A stretch of DNA of 6,032 nt from DASZVN01 sp035547055 (GTDB lineage: Bacteria; Pseudomonadota; Alphaproteobacteria; Rhizobiales; Methylopilaceae). Below, piece by piece: positions 5,896 through 6,032 of this stretch. The DNA lies in NCBI GenBank assembly GCA_035547055.1, contig DASZVN010000097.1, forward strand, positions 1 to 6,032, in the 5' to 3' direction. Each line of letters opens with the position of its first letter. Position 1 is the first letter of the stretch. A program made the position numbers and the translations under genes. The notes under the pieces were generated by a model that ran no database searches, had not been told where the DNA came from, and was given only the letters and a program-made list of their open reading frames with translations.

Positions 5896-6032
5896 ATGAC
5901 ATCATCAGAACGCCAGAATGCCGACGTAGAGCGGCGGGCGCTCACCGGCGATGGCGCGGTGCCTGCGAGCGAGCGAGGATCACAAGCCCGCGTATCCACG
6001 CATCCGGATCCGGAAAAGGACCAGGAGGTGGT
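5896..6032 (+). CDS. Start of an unidentified protein, partial; possibly the next capsule-export component
   Basis: A plus-strand frame opens at the ATG 5896 and runs to the window edge (45 complete codons) without a stop. It begins MTSSERQNADVERRA and continues as a hydrophilic, charged, probably disordered N-terminus without signal peptide or membrane segment so far. AGAGG at 5881-5885 lies ten bases upstream, and the gap from the ATPase stop is only 33 bases, so co-transcription is likely. In known capsule loci the KpsM/KpsT pair often neighbours a KpsE/CtrB/BexC-type periplasmic adaptor, which has a cytoplasmic N-terminus before its first membrane helix. That identity is only a guess from context. 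A GTG start at 5889 opens another frame, but its product is Arg/Gly-rich and less protein-like. Confidence 0.55.
   Translation, partial: MTSSERQNADVERRALTGDGAVPASERGSQARVSTHPDPEKDQEV

Overview
The window is high-GC bacterial DNA (about 80% GC in a hand-counted stretch of cysNC), gene-dense, and rich in GC-ending codons. Gene content and protein features (RluB/TadA pair, fused CysN-CysC next to CysD, KpsM/KpsT-type exporter) fit a high-GC alphaproteobacterium. A Methylobacterium-like member of the Hyphomicrobiales is my best guess, but the taxon is an inference that I could not test.

Layout. (1) Positions 1-809, minus strand: the N-terminal 269 codons of an RsuA/RluB-family rRNA pseudouridine synthase, cut by the window edge. 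(2) Positions 831-1295, plus strand: tadA, the tRNA adenosine deaminase, divergent from the synthase with only 21 bases between the two start codons. A TTG start with a good Shine-Dalgarno sequence fits it better than the first internal ATG. (3) Positions 1296-1466: a spacer with an imperfect GC-rich hairpin that may be a terminator or a dispersed palindromic element. (4) Positions 1467-4270: cysD and the fusion gene cysNC, overlapping by one base, which together activate sulfate to APS and then PAPS. (5) Positions 4271-4414: a spacer with a strong hairpin. (6) Positions 4415-5862: an ABC-2 permease and its ATPase, overlapping by four bases, forming a KpsM/KpsT-type capsular polysaccharide exporter. 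(7) From 5896 to the end: the start of another plus-strand gene, not identifiable from its 45 codons.

How the genes work together. The first two genes modify RNA (rRNA pseudouridine and tRNA inosine) and look like ordinary chromosomal core genes. CysD and CysNC make PAPS, used for cysteine synthesis or by sulfotransferases. The exporter pair should move a lipid-linked polysaccharide across the inner membrane. Their adjacency permits, but does not prove, a role for PAPS in sulfating an exported glycan, as NodP/NodQ do for Nod factors in rhizobia.

The clearest unusual signal is base composition. The middle of the permease gene (4621-4920) drops to about 35% GC, recovers, and the 3' end of the ATPase gene drops again, while the flanking DNA stays GC-rich. 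This points to a transferred, mosaic surface-polysaccharide locus beginning right after cysNC. I found no wholly new system, RNA gene, CRISPR array or insertion sequence.
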